A DNA stretch of 64,000 nt from a virus. The position numbers and the translations under genes are program-made. The notes below the pieces were generated by a model. The model saw only the letters and a list, made by a program, of their open reading frames with translations, was not told the DNA's origin and made no database searches. The DNA lies in IMG/VR virus record IMGVR_UViG_3300036828_000363, positions 29,236-93,235 of that record; one strand, 5' to 3'. Shown one piece after another: positions 26,810-35,408 of this stretch (positions within the stretch are counted from its first letter, which is position 1; every line of letters starts with the position of its first letter).

Positions 26810-29701
26810 ATGGGCAAGAGTAATTTCAAAGACGCAGTCAAACAGCGACTGACTCCACAGGTACGCAGTCTGGGCGCTGCTCCCCCCGTAAGTGTACCTG
26901 CGAGCGCGCAACTCCTCGGGTTAGGGGAGATACTTGCGCCGGGCGGTAGCCAGACGGTTGAAGATATTGCGAATGAGTACTGGTTCTCCGCGCTTCAACC
27001 TATTAGGCCAATGGCGCCTACTAGCTACCGCCCAAGACAACGAGCGTTTACTCCCGGTGAAAATATCATTTGGACTCCGGGTGATGACAAAGGCGGAATT
27101 GACTACGACATTCTCAGAGTGCTCGCGGATTCTTGGGATATACTTCGCCTAGTTATCGAGACGCGTAAAGATCAGCTAGCTCGTGCTCCTTGGGAGATTC
27201 GTCTAAAGACTAAACCCGGAGATATGAAGGCAGACATAGAGAAAGCCGCTCAGACTGACAAAAACATTATAGCGTTGTCTCAATTCTTCGCGTGCCCAGA
27301 TGGTTACCACAACTATAGACAGTGGCAAAGAATGTGGATGGAAGATAGCTTTGTGATTGACGCAGTCGCGCTATATCTTGAACGGGATAAAAGCAAAAAG
27401 ATTGCTTCAGTCCATCCATTGGATGGTGGAACCATCAATCGTATCATTACCGATCAAGGTTTCACACCACCAGCACCAGATGTAGCATATCAGCAAGTCG
27501 TCTATGGCACGCCTGCATGTAATCTGTCTACAGATGACATGTTATATGTCATGCACAATGAGCGGACTCATCGTAGATATGGTTACAGCCCAGTTGAGCA
27601 GATACTTATTACCATTGGTCTCGCGTTAAAGAGGCAAGAGTTTCTAACCAAGTATTACACGGATGGCAATATACCAGAGGCGTTGTGTTTTCTTCCTGCA
27701 TCTCTTAATCCGAACCGCATTCGTGAGATTCAAGAATGGTTCGATTCCATCATGGTTGGTGACATAGCGAAGCGTAGGCGGTTAACCTTCCTTCCCGGCT
27801 ACGGTTCAGGACTACATGACGCTCATCCTAACCTAGTCTTCTCAAAAGAGACTTTGCTTAAAGACCCGATGGATGAGTGGCTAGCTCAGATAGTTTGCTA
27901 CGCGTTTTCTGTATCGGCACAAGCGTTCCAGAAAATGATGAATAGAGCAACTGCTCAAGTCGCGTCAGACAGCGCGTCAGAAGAAGGATTGGAACCCGCT
28001 TTAAACTTTGTCGCGGACGTTAACAACGACATCATTGCGAAAATGGGATTAGGGGATAAGTATGAGTTTGCCTACAAAGACAAACGGGAGACTGATCCAC
28101 TAAAGCAAGCACAGATCGATGGACTGCTAACTGGAAAGATCAACACCATAAACGAAACCAGAAAAAGACGTGGTGATGATCCATACAACAGTCCAAACGC
28201 GGATAAGCTCGGGGTGTTTGGAGTCAATGGTTTTATCCCATTAGATACTCCGCCACCACAACCACAACCGGGAGTGCCCGGTTCGTCTCCATTTGGTGGT
28301 CAACCGGGTAAACCCGGTGATCAACAACAAGAACAACAAGGTAAACAAGGTTCTGCGCCAAACCAACAAGGGGCTGGCTCAGATAAGGGGAAGAATCCAA
28401 AAGCGATATCCGGCGCAGATGGTTCTTCCCCTAAACAGCCCCAGAACGGTAAGCAGAAACAACCGCCACAACTTCAAGCTCCGGGGAAGAAACAACAGAC
28501 GCCCGGTGCAAATGTCAATGTAAATGTCAACGTTAAACATAAGCAGGAGAAAGTAGAAGGTATCGAACTATTCTCTGCATTCTCTGGTGCCTATGAACCA
28601 CTGATGAAATACTCCGAAGATGAAGCACGCGATGAACATGGCATGTGGACATCAGATGGTAGTAGTGGTGGAAGCAGTGAAGGTGAAGGTTCTTACGCCG
28701 CGTCTTACCATAATGAAGCAGACTTTCAATCGACTGAACCCGGTTCGCGTAGCAATCCAATCGCGTGTGGCGATGACATAGGAAAAGCGCAGCAGCTTAT
28801 ATCTGAAGGTAAACACGTCACCCTGAATCAACCAGATCAAATAGCGTCATTGGTTGAGAAGATGAAAACAGAAGGTGATGCTGCAAAAGCCGCAGGTAAG
28901 CCAGTTCCTAACTGGAATATAGCAGACGTTTCAGTTCCGGGAACCAACCTATTCGCGCAAGAAAACTTGGGGATTCCAAGAGTCAACATGCCTCAGTTTT
29001 CGGGACTCGCAGAACCCGGTTCACGTGCTGCGGCGCTTTTGCCTAAAGGCGCGGATATAAAGACTGCTCAAATTGATGTATCCTCTCAGTTCATCAAGTC
29101 GCTTGAAGATGAAGGAATCAAGTCCACTGATGAAACCGTGCTTGCGTCTCATCTTAGAGCGACACAAGGAGAATTGGATGGTTGGAAGGTTGGTTCAATT
29201 GCAGCTAGGATACAAGCAGGTCAACTACCAGAAGCACCTATCTTCGTAACCAAAGACAATTACATTCTTGATGGGCATCATAGGTGGGCTGCAATCATTG
29301 TCAATGACGTAAGGTCAAAATTTGGCACTACGACTATGCCAGTCCATCGCTTAAACATTGACATAGGTACTGCGCTAACTAAGTCGATGGACTTTCAGAA
29401 GGAATGGGGAATTGGTGCTAAAGGAATGGGACAGGTGATGAAGCGGTACGTTCTACAGAGTGATGGATCAGTCTTAGTAGAAGACTTCAGCACGAGGCAC
29501 ATGACCAAAATTATTCGGGTGAACGGCAACATGGAAAAAGGAAAATTTGTTCATCCTGAGTTAGGTGACCTAGCTAACTTTGAAAAGTTTTGTGCCTATG
29601 ACCCGGAGACAGGAACGATTTACATTCGAGGCGATGTTGATGAGAGAATTGCTTTCTCTCAACTAAAAACCGCTTATCCTCAATTGAATATTGAACTATG
29701 A
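26810..29701 (+). CDS. portal protein fused to a ParB-like domain
   Basis: 963 residues; portals are usually 400-550. Residues 1-460 are the portal (RPMAPTSYRPRQRAFTPGENIIW, SWDILRLVIETRKDQL, RYGYSPVEQILITIGLALKRQEFLTKYYTDGNIPEAL, RRRLTFLPGYGSGLHDAHP). A Pro/Gln-rich linker (470-590) leads to KYSEDEARDEHGMW (28607-28648). Then comes a domain with LPEAPIFVTKDNYILDGHHRWAAI near 815-840, the DGHHR core of ParB/sulfiredoxin-type NTPase-nuclease domains. The last ~75 residues are a further beta-rich unit. The portal forms the ring through which TerL packs DNA; the extra domain would line the head side or ride along as cargo. The stop overlaps the next ATG. Confidence 0.88.
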   Translation: MGKSNFKDAVKQRLTPQVRSLGAAPPVSVPASAQLLGLGEILAPGGSQTVEDIANEYWFSALQPIRPMAPTSYRPRQRAFTPGENIIWTPGDDKGGIDYDILRVLADSWDILRLVIETRKDQLARAPWEIRLKTKPGDMKADIEKAAQTDKNIIALSQFFACPDGYHNYRQWQRMWMEDSFVIDAVALYLERDKSKKIASVHPLDGGTINRIITDQGFTPPAPDVAYQQVVYGTPACNLSTDDMLYVMHNERTHRRYGYSPVEQILITIGLALKRQEFLTKYYTDGNIPEALCFLPASLNPNRIREIQEWFDSIMVGDIAKRRRLTFLPGYGSGLHDAHPNLVFSKETLLKDPMDEWLAQIVCYAFSVSAQAFQKMMNRATAQVASDSASEEGLEPALNFVADVNNDIIAKMGLGDKYEFAYKDKRETDPLKQAQIDGLLTGKINTINETRKRRGDDPYNSPNADKLGVFGVNGFIPLDTPPPQPQPGVPGSSPFGGQPGKPGDQQQEQQGKQGSAPNQQGAGSDKGKNPKAISGADGSSPKQPQNGKQKQPPQLQAPGKKQQTPGANVNVNVNVKHKQEKVEGIELFSAFSGAYEPLMKYSEDEARDEHGMWTSDGSSGGSSEGEGSYAASYHNEADFQSTEPGSRSNPIACGDDIGKAQQLISEGKHVTLNQPDQIASLVEKMKTEGDAAKAAGKPVPNWNIADVSVPGTNLFAQENLGIPRVNMPQFSGLAEPGSRAAALLPKGADIKTAQIDVSSQFIKSLEDEGIKSTDETVLASHLRATQGELDGWKVGSIAARIQAGQLPEAPIFVTKDNYILDGHHRWAAIIVNDVRSKFGTTTMPVHRLNIDIGTALTKSMDFQKEWGIGAKGMGQVMKRYVLQSDGSVLVEDFSTRHMTKIIRVNGNMEKGKFVHPELGDLANFEKFCAYDPETGTIYIRGDVDERIAFSQLKTAYPQLNIEL

Positions 29702-32700
29702 GTTTATTCGCCGTCAATCTCGATTCTAAGGTTGTACCGTTTGCGGTAGCTTTGCATGAAGGTCTAGAGACAGTTGAAGGTTTAAAGGCAAGGACTAAAG
29801 CAATGTGCTTTAGGATTGTTGCGAAAGATTACAATGAAGATGAAGCACGTGATGAGCAAGGTAGATGGACATCGACTGGTTCGGTTGAACTGTATAGTCC
29901 TAATGTAGAGGAAAACCTGACATTTGCTGACGCTCAAAAACGTTTGGGTGGCGCAGATCAAGCACGTTTTCGCTCTATCGCGAATGGCATTGATAAACAG
30001 TTAGGACTTCAAACGAAGTCACAGAATGCGATTGGTGATTGGAAAGATGGTGCAGAGAATTCTGTAGTCACTTACGTGAAACCGGGAATGGACTTTGACA
30101 CCGTTCGGTATTCAACTGTCATCAAGGGACTATCAGCAAACCAAAAAGCAGTCGTCGCGTTCAACGTTCAACCCGGTGGTGAGGATTCCATATACCACTT
30201 TCACACAGACGGGAAAGCAAACGATGTACGGAACGTTTTAGATGTTAATGGATTGAGTTTCCGCACATTGGTTCCGGTAGAGAGTGGAACTGATGTTGTG
30301 ATCTTTGATCCCGGAAGAAAACTACAAGCGAATGTAGAGAAGGTAGCAGAGCATTATGGGACGCAAGTTGATCAATACGACGGAAAAGGCGAATACATCG
30401 GCGGAGACACCAGAGCAGAAGGTGCAAAGCAGTTTAAAGGAATCATCAAGTCCTACGAGCAGTCGCATACGCAACGTTACGTCGAACCAAAAGGGCGCCG
30501 CATGGCAGCTCTTAGGCGTGCCTACGACGAAGCCCGACTCCAAAAGCGACAGCTAATCATTCTCGGTAAATACTCCGAAGAGCAAGAGCGAGTACCCGCA
30601 GGTTCACCAGAAGGTGGACAGTTCGGTGCTGCGTGGGCGATGAGTCGCGATGAATACACGGGTGGATGGAAACCCGATGAGACGGATGATCAAAGACAGG
30701 AACGGCGCGACAAAGAACAAGTCTGGGAACAAAAAACACTTGCCGCAGTTTCAGAAGGGAAACTAGACCCAGCAATGGCGGAGGCGCGTGGTGCAGGTCT
30801 CAATGTATCCGGGAAAGTTTTTCAACCACTTCCTGATGTGCCTTTGTATCACGTTACTACTGCCGCAGATGCTGTTATAGCAGACGGTCTCAAGTCTAGG
30901 TTCGAACTAAACATGGGACAAGGAACCGGATTAGGTGGTGGTGATGACAAGAGCATAAGTTTCGCAGCTGATCCAAAAATTGGTGGTGAAATTCGTGATG
31001 CTATGTTAGAAGCTCACGATGTCGCGAATGGAAAAATCTCAGTTCAGGACATGCTAGATCAAGCAGCGAAAGGTGAAGGCACGCCTAGTCCTTATTTGAC
31101 GAATACTGTTCGTTGGGGTAGTGCTAATCTTGCTGGTAGTCCTGATTGGAATCCGGGTGATCCATATCCAATGGGATTAGACGCTTTGATTCATGGTAAT
31201 GAATTGAGTCCAACTAAATTTGGTGGATACTCAGAAGAAGATATGCCCGGTTGGACTCCGCGCAAAGACAGTTATAGTTGGATGGGTGGCGATGGTAAGA
31301 TGCGCTACAATACTTTCGAACGACCAATGAGCGCAGAACAATTACGCAGTGATACATTCGACTTCTACAAAACGTTTTCCGCAGTCAGAGAAGACGCGGG
31401 TGGCAGACTTAATCCACTTTTCTTTTCCTCAGACCTAAAGGCGTTTGCCGCGACTCCCAAAGATCAAATTCAGCTATTGGAGTTCAAAAAGCAACCCGGT
31501 GCTATGGGTGTTAGTTTGTCTGCTGGTGGTTTGGGTGAATGGCGTACTTATAGTGGTAAGGCAGTCAAGTATGTAGGTCGGGTGACTAAAGCATCGTTAC
31601 CAGAATTAGTCAAAAAGTTCAACGAGCGTTTCTTGATGGAGTTCGGAAAGGCGTTCGTATTTCTACCTGAGCTATCAAAATACTCAGAAGATCAAGCACG
31701 AGTACCAGCGGGTTCACCAGATGGCGGACAGTTCACCAGTGGTGAGGGTGGAGTTAGCTTTGACCCGAAGTCAGATCAGAAGACTATTGAAGCATACAAG
31801 AAAGAAAGTGGTTGGGTTCCATCCCGCTCAACGCTTCATGAGAAAATCATCAATAGTGATTTAGCTGGAAAGGAACCTATAAGTGATCCACCAGTCGCGA
31901 CAATCTTAGGTGGTGGAACCGCGTCAGGCAAATCTAGCTTATTTAGGGAGATGAGTAAAAACCCGAATGTAGTTCACATCGATTCTGATGACGTGATCAA
32001 GCAATTACCAGAGTGGGAAAAGCTTAGGATGGTTGATCCTCAGAACGCGGCACCCCGTTTGTATGATGAAGCGAAAGTCGTGTCCAAAGACTTGCTTGGG
32101 CGATCAGTTTCTCGGAACTTAGACTTGATCTATAACGGAGTGGGTTCAAAACCTACTACTTTAGCGATGGTGAAGACACTTAATGATGAAGGGTACAAAG
32201 TCAATGTCGCATATGTTGACCTTCCGGTAGATACTGCTATAGAGAGAATGTTTAGTAGGGCAGCTAATCCAAACGATGCGGATTTTGGTCGTCTCGTTCC
32301 ACTGGAATTAGTCAGATCGAGCAATCAGGGTGCTGCGGAAAACTTCATGAGGTTGAAAAACATGAATGAAGTCAGTTCCGCGACTCTGTATAGCAATATC
32401 AATAGACCCCGGACTCTAGTCTTCACCAAAGAAAATGGCAAAGAGACTATTCACGATCAGAAGCTATGGGATGACTTCGTCAAGAAGACATCGGGGATGA
32501 AAAAGGCTGCTGACAATCGGAAGTACGAAGATGAGCACGACATTTTCTCTGAACCAGAAGATGTAGAGGACTTGAAGCGTTATATCGAAAAAGAAAAGCA
32601 AAGACTAAAAGACAAAAAAGACAAAGGCAAAGAAAAAGAAGCGAAGAAAGTTTACAAGTCAGTTGATCCTGCTACCGGAGAGGTAACACACAAGTTCGGA

Positions 32701-35151
32701 CTAGTTCAGGTGATCATCCCGCAGGATTCGGACGTAGCACTTGGACTAAAAACGATTCAAGAACTAATTCCGGATAGCGACCTAATGGGTGAAGGGAAAG
32801 AAGACGAACCACATGTAACCGTTCGCTATGGAATACTACCCGGTGCTGACATATCTAAGCTACGTGATTACCTTGCTTCAGTTCAACCGTTTGAAGTGAC
32901 CACTGGTAAAATCACTGCCTTTTCCCCTAGTAAGAATTCAGACTGGGCGTGTCCATTAGTAGTTGAGATAGATTCCAGTCCGACGCTCACTAAGTACTCC
33001 GAAGATCAAGCAAGAGATGATCATGGTAGATTCGCAAGTGAAGACGGAGCGCCATCGACAGATAAACCAGTTACGCTGGTATTCAGTGGCACTTTCAATC
33101 CGCCTCATATGGGACACGTACAAGCTGTCACCGACGCGCTCAATCACATGAAAGACAATGGCTATGATGTCAAGAATGTGGTTGTGGTTCCCGCGCCACA
33201 GAGATTAGTCGATAAGAAGTTAGGTGATAAAGCGTATCCATTGGATGAACGTGTAGAGCTTGCTCGTCGTACATTTACAACTGACACGGTCAACCATCCT
33301 AACGTTACTGTAACTGGGGAACCATCTGATGCCGCAGACAAGTTGGAAGGAAAACTAAAGCGTACACACACCGCAGATTTTCTGCAATCGAAATACCCAG
33401 ATACTTCCGTGGTCACTATCACTGGTGAGGATTCCGCGCCAGGCGCGAATCCACCAAAGGCACCAGCTCTATACTCCGGTGACAAAGGAACGAGTCACGA
33501 AGGGCACTATTACTTCAACGCGCCACGCGCAACAGAAGGCGGTTTCAGTTCAACTGCAATTCGTAATGCAATCCGCGAAGGTAAAGAGTTACCAGCGGGT
33601 ACAATGCATCCCAACGCGGTTAGCTATCTTCCGTCTCTCTTTGAGCACCACCCCGGTATCAAGAAGGTTCTCAAATACTCGGAAGATCAAGCACGAGATG
33701 ATCATGGAAGGTTCGCGAGCGAAGGTATTGCCATAGACAAAGTCTCTGAGTTGAATAGTAGTCACGCACGTGGCCCGGAAGACAAAGAATTGAAGGGATG
33801 GGCAGAAACTTATGCTCACTTTCAAAACTCGAAAGACCCGAGAGAACAAAATGCCTACAACGCAAGTATACTCGGTGAGCATATTTCCGAAGAATTGATG
33901 GAACAACAACATTGGGAAGATGAGCATCCCGGCCCGCGTGGTACACACGTTCTGATTCTCAAGGATGATAAAAATACCATTGTAGGCGCGCTACAAACAT
34001 ATGATGGTAAGAGGGACGAACCATATACCGTGTCTTACCTCGCAACTAATCCTAAAATTATCATGGGCGATATGGCATACAAAGGTGTTGGTACTACACT
34101 CATGATTAAAGCTGCAAATGACGCAGCCGCATTAGGTAAGGGAGTAGAGCTTTATGCGCTTGAAGGTGCCGAAAGCTTTTATTCCAAACTGGGTATGGCG
34201 CGTAGCGTGACTAACATTGGACAGGTTAAGTTTAATTGGACACCGGAACAAGCTGCGTCTTTTGCGAAGCATGGTATGACTAAGTTCACGCAAGATGAAG
34301 TTAGGAAAATGATAGCTGCGGCAATAAAAGAGGAAGAGACTACACCGCCACTCGCGTCGATTCCGGAATCTAAAAAACTTGGTAAGTACTCCGAAGATCA
34401 AGCGAGAGACTATCATGGAAGGTTTGCGAGTGAAGACGCGACTCCAGAAGAGCATGACAATCATTTAGCATCCACTCCAATAAAAACCATCTCTACTCTG
34501 GGCGGTGGAGTCACTGACACTCGCATGGTTAATTTTGAAGATGGTACCAAAGGTGTATTTAAACCGGACAGTGGCGAGTCTAAAGGTCAACGCTTTGACA
34601 TCATGGAAGGTTATCAGTCAGCGCGTGAGGCGGGAGCATGGGAAGTCGCGAAGGCGGTTGGGTTAACTGATCTAGTTACGCCTGCTATCGTTCGTACCAT
34701 TGATGGAGAAAAAGGTGTGGTACTGGAATGGCAGAATGGAGATATAGCTCGGAACTTGACCAACACCAAAGCTTTTGATGGAGATGACGATTTAGCTAGA
34801 GCTGCAGCGTTCGATTATGTCATCGGTAACGAAGATCGGCACCCCGGAAACTGGATTGTGCAAAACGGAAAACTCAAGCTAATAGATCATAGTTTGTCAT
34901 TTCCCGACAGGATGTCTTATAGTTCCGGTGGCAATGGTATGTTTTTAGATATGGCTGAAAGACGGTTTGATCCCAACTTGGAAAAGACTCCATCTACCTA
35001 CGCCGCTGACTATGAAAAGGCATGGCCCAAGATTCAAGAAAGACTCAAGGCAGTTGGACTGAATGACCAAGCTATCGGTAGAGTGCAAGACCGTATTACT
35101 GATCTTGGAAAAACCGACAAGTGGGGAAAGTTGACACAAGTATGGCGTTAA
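29698..35151 (+). CDS. 1817-residue modular polyvalent protein
   Basis: ATG overlaps the portal stop. Modules split by linkers: (A) 60-290, unknown; (B) 310-655, ADP-ribosyltransferase-like (PLYHVTTAADAVIADGLKSR, SISFAAD); (C) 680-990, zeta-toxin-like kinase with Walker A GGGTASGKSS near 740; (C') 1000-1096, N-half of a 2H phosphoesterase with EPHVTVRYG; (D) 1120-1325, NMNAT-like nucleotidyltransferase (GTFNPPHMGH and FSSTAIR); (E) 1343-1560, GNAT-like acetyltransferase (GVGTTLMIKAAND, FYSKLGM); (F) 1580-1817, HipA/PI-kinase-like (GNEDRHPGNW, LIDHSLSF). Multi-enzyme 'polyvalent' proteins of phages are thought to enter the host with DNA and blunt defences. Roles here are by domain likeness only. 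Confidence 0.85.
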   Translation: MSLFAVNLDSKVVPFAVALHEGLETVEGLKARTKAMCFRIVAKDYNEDEARDEQGRWTSTGSVELYSPNVEENLTFADAQKRLGGADQARFRSIANGIDKQLGLQTKSQNAIGDWKDGAENSVVTYVKPGMDFDTVRYSTVIKGLSANQKAVVAFNVQPGGEDSIYHFHTDGKANDVRNVLDVNGLSFRTLVPVESGTDVVIFDPGRKLQANVEKVAEHYGTQVDQYDGKGEYIGGDTRAEGAKQFKGIIKSYEQSHTQRYVEPKGRRMAALRRAYDEARLQKRQLIILGKYSEEQERVPAGSPEGGQFGAAWAMSRDEYTGGWKPDETDDQRQERRDKEQVWEQKTLAAVSEGKLDPAMAEARGAGLNVSGKVFQPLPDVPLYHVTTAADAVIADGLKSRFELNMGQGTGLGGGDDKSISFAADPKIGGEIRDAMLEAHDVANGKISVQDMLDQAAKGEGTPSPYLTNTVRWGSANLAGSPDWNPGDPYPMGLDALIHGNELSPTKFGGYSEEDMPGWTPRKDSYSWMGGDGKMRYNTFERPMSAEQLRSDTFDFYKTFSAVREDAGGRLNPLFFSSDLKAFAATPKDQIQLLEFKKQPGAMGVSLSAGGLGEWRTYSGKAVKYVGRVTKASLPELVKKFNERFLMEFGKAFVFLPELSKYSEDQARVPAGSPDGGQFTSGEGGVSFDPKSDQKTIEAYKKESGWVPSRSTLHEKIINSDLAGKEPISDPPVATILGGGTASGKSSLFREMSKNPNVVHIDSDDVIKQLPEWEKLRMVDPQNAAPRLYDEAKVVSKDLLGRSVSRNLDLIYNGVGSKPTTLAMVKTLNDEGYKVNVAYVDLPVDTAIERMFSRAANPNDADFGRLVPLELVRSSNQGAAENFMRLKNMNEVSSATLYSNINRPRTLVFTKENGKETIHDQKLWDDFVKKTSGMKKAADNRKYEDEHDIFSEPEDVEDLKRYIEKEKQRLKDKKDKGKEKEAKKVYKSVDPATGEVTHKFGLVQVIIPQDSDVALGLKTIQELIPDSDLMGEGKEDEPHVTVRYGILPGADISKLRDYLASVQPFEVTTGKITAFSPSKNSDWACPLVVEIDSSPTLTKYSEDQARDDHGRFASEDGAPSTDKPVTLVFSGTFNPPHMGHVQAVTDALNHMKDNGYDVKNVVVVPAPQRLVDKKLGDKAYPLDERVELARRTFTTDTVNHPNVTVTGEPSDAADKLEGKLKRTHTADFLQSKYPDTSVVTITGEDSAPGANPPKAPALYSGDKGTSHEGHYYFNAPRATEGGFSSTAIRNAIREGKELPAGTMHPNAVSYLPSLFEHHPGIKKVLKYSEDQARDDHGRFASEGIAIDKVSELNSSHARGPEDKELKGWAETYAHFQNSKDPREQNAYNASILGEHISEELMEQQHWEDEHPGPRGTHVLILKDDKNTIVGALQTYDGKRDEPYTVSYLATNPKIIMGDMAYKGVGTTLMIKAANDAAALGKGVELYALEGAESFYSKLGMARSVTNIGQVKFNWTPEQAASFAKHGMTKFTQDEVRKMIAAAIKEEETTPPLASIPESKKLGKYSEDQARDYHGRFASEDATPEEHDNHLASTPIKTISTLGGGVTDTRMVNFEDGTKGVFKPDSGESKGQRFDIMEGYQSAREAGAWEVAKAVGLTDLVTPAIVRTIDGEKGVVLEWQNGDIARNLTNTKAFDGDDDLARAAAFDYVIGNEDRHPGNWIVQNGKLKLIDHSLSFPDRMSYSSGGNGMFLDMAERRFDPNLEKTPSTYAADYEKAWPKIQERLKAVGLNDQAIGRVQDRITDLGKTDKWGKLTQVWR

Positions 35152-35408
35152 CCTGTGAAATTCTCGTGACGAAGTTCAACAAACAAGTTTTAGCAGGTTT
35201 AGTTGTGTTGGATGGTCAGAAGGTTTCACTATCGAAGGTAGCCAAAGACTATCAACTTCTCATGGACTCAGTGCTAAATGATCCAATCAAGCTCAATGGT
35301 CGTCAGGTCACAGCGCGAAGTGACCCTGAAGAGTGGTTTCGCGCTTTGCCTTCTGTTTTAAATGGGACGTATCTACGTGCTCGTATTACTGATGCTGGTA
35401 CAAAGTGA
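35142..35408 (+). CDS. stand-alone copy of the Mu-F N-terminal domain
   Basis: 88 residues from ATG 35142 (10-nt overlap; the frame opens at 35121). It aligns with residues 1-90 of the 38311 gene: CEILVTKFNKQVLAGLVVLDGQ with CELLVTTPSGQVVAGTITLLGDQ, then DPEEWFRALPSVLNGTYLRARI with NPQEWIKALPKMFNGSYMRAKM. Both follow a kinase-like module, so the two blocks are a segmental duplication. Its role is unknown; the domain may dock onto head or neck proteins. The stop overlaps the next ATG (TGATG). Confidence 0.7.
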   Translation: MALTCEILVTKFNKQVLAGLVVLDGQKVSLSKVAKDYQLLMDSVLNDPIKLNGRQVTARSDPEEWFRALPSVLNGTYLRARITDAGTK

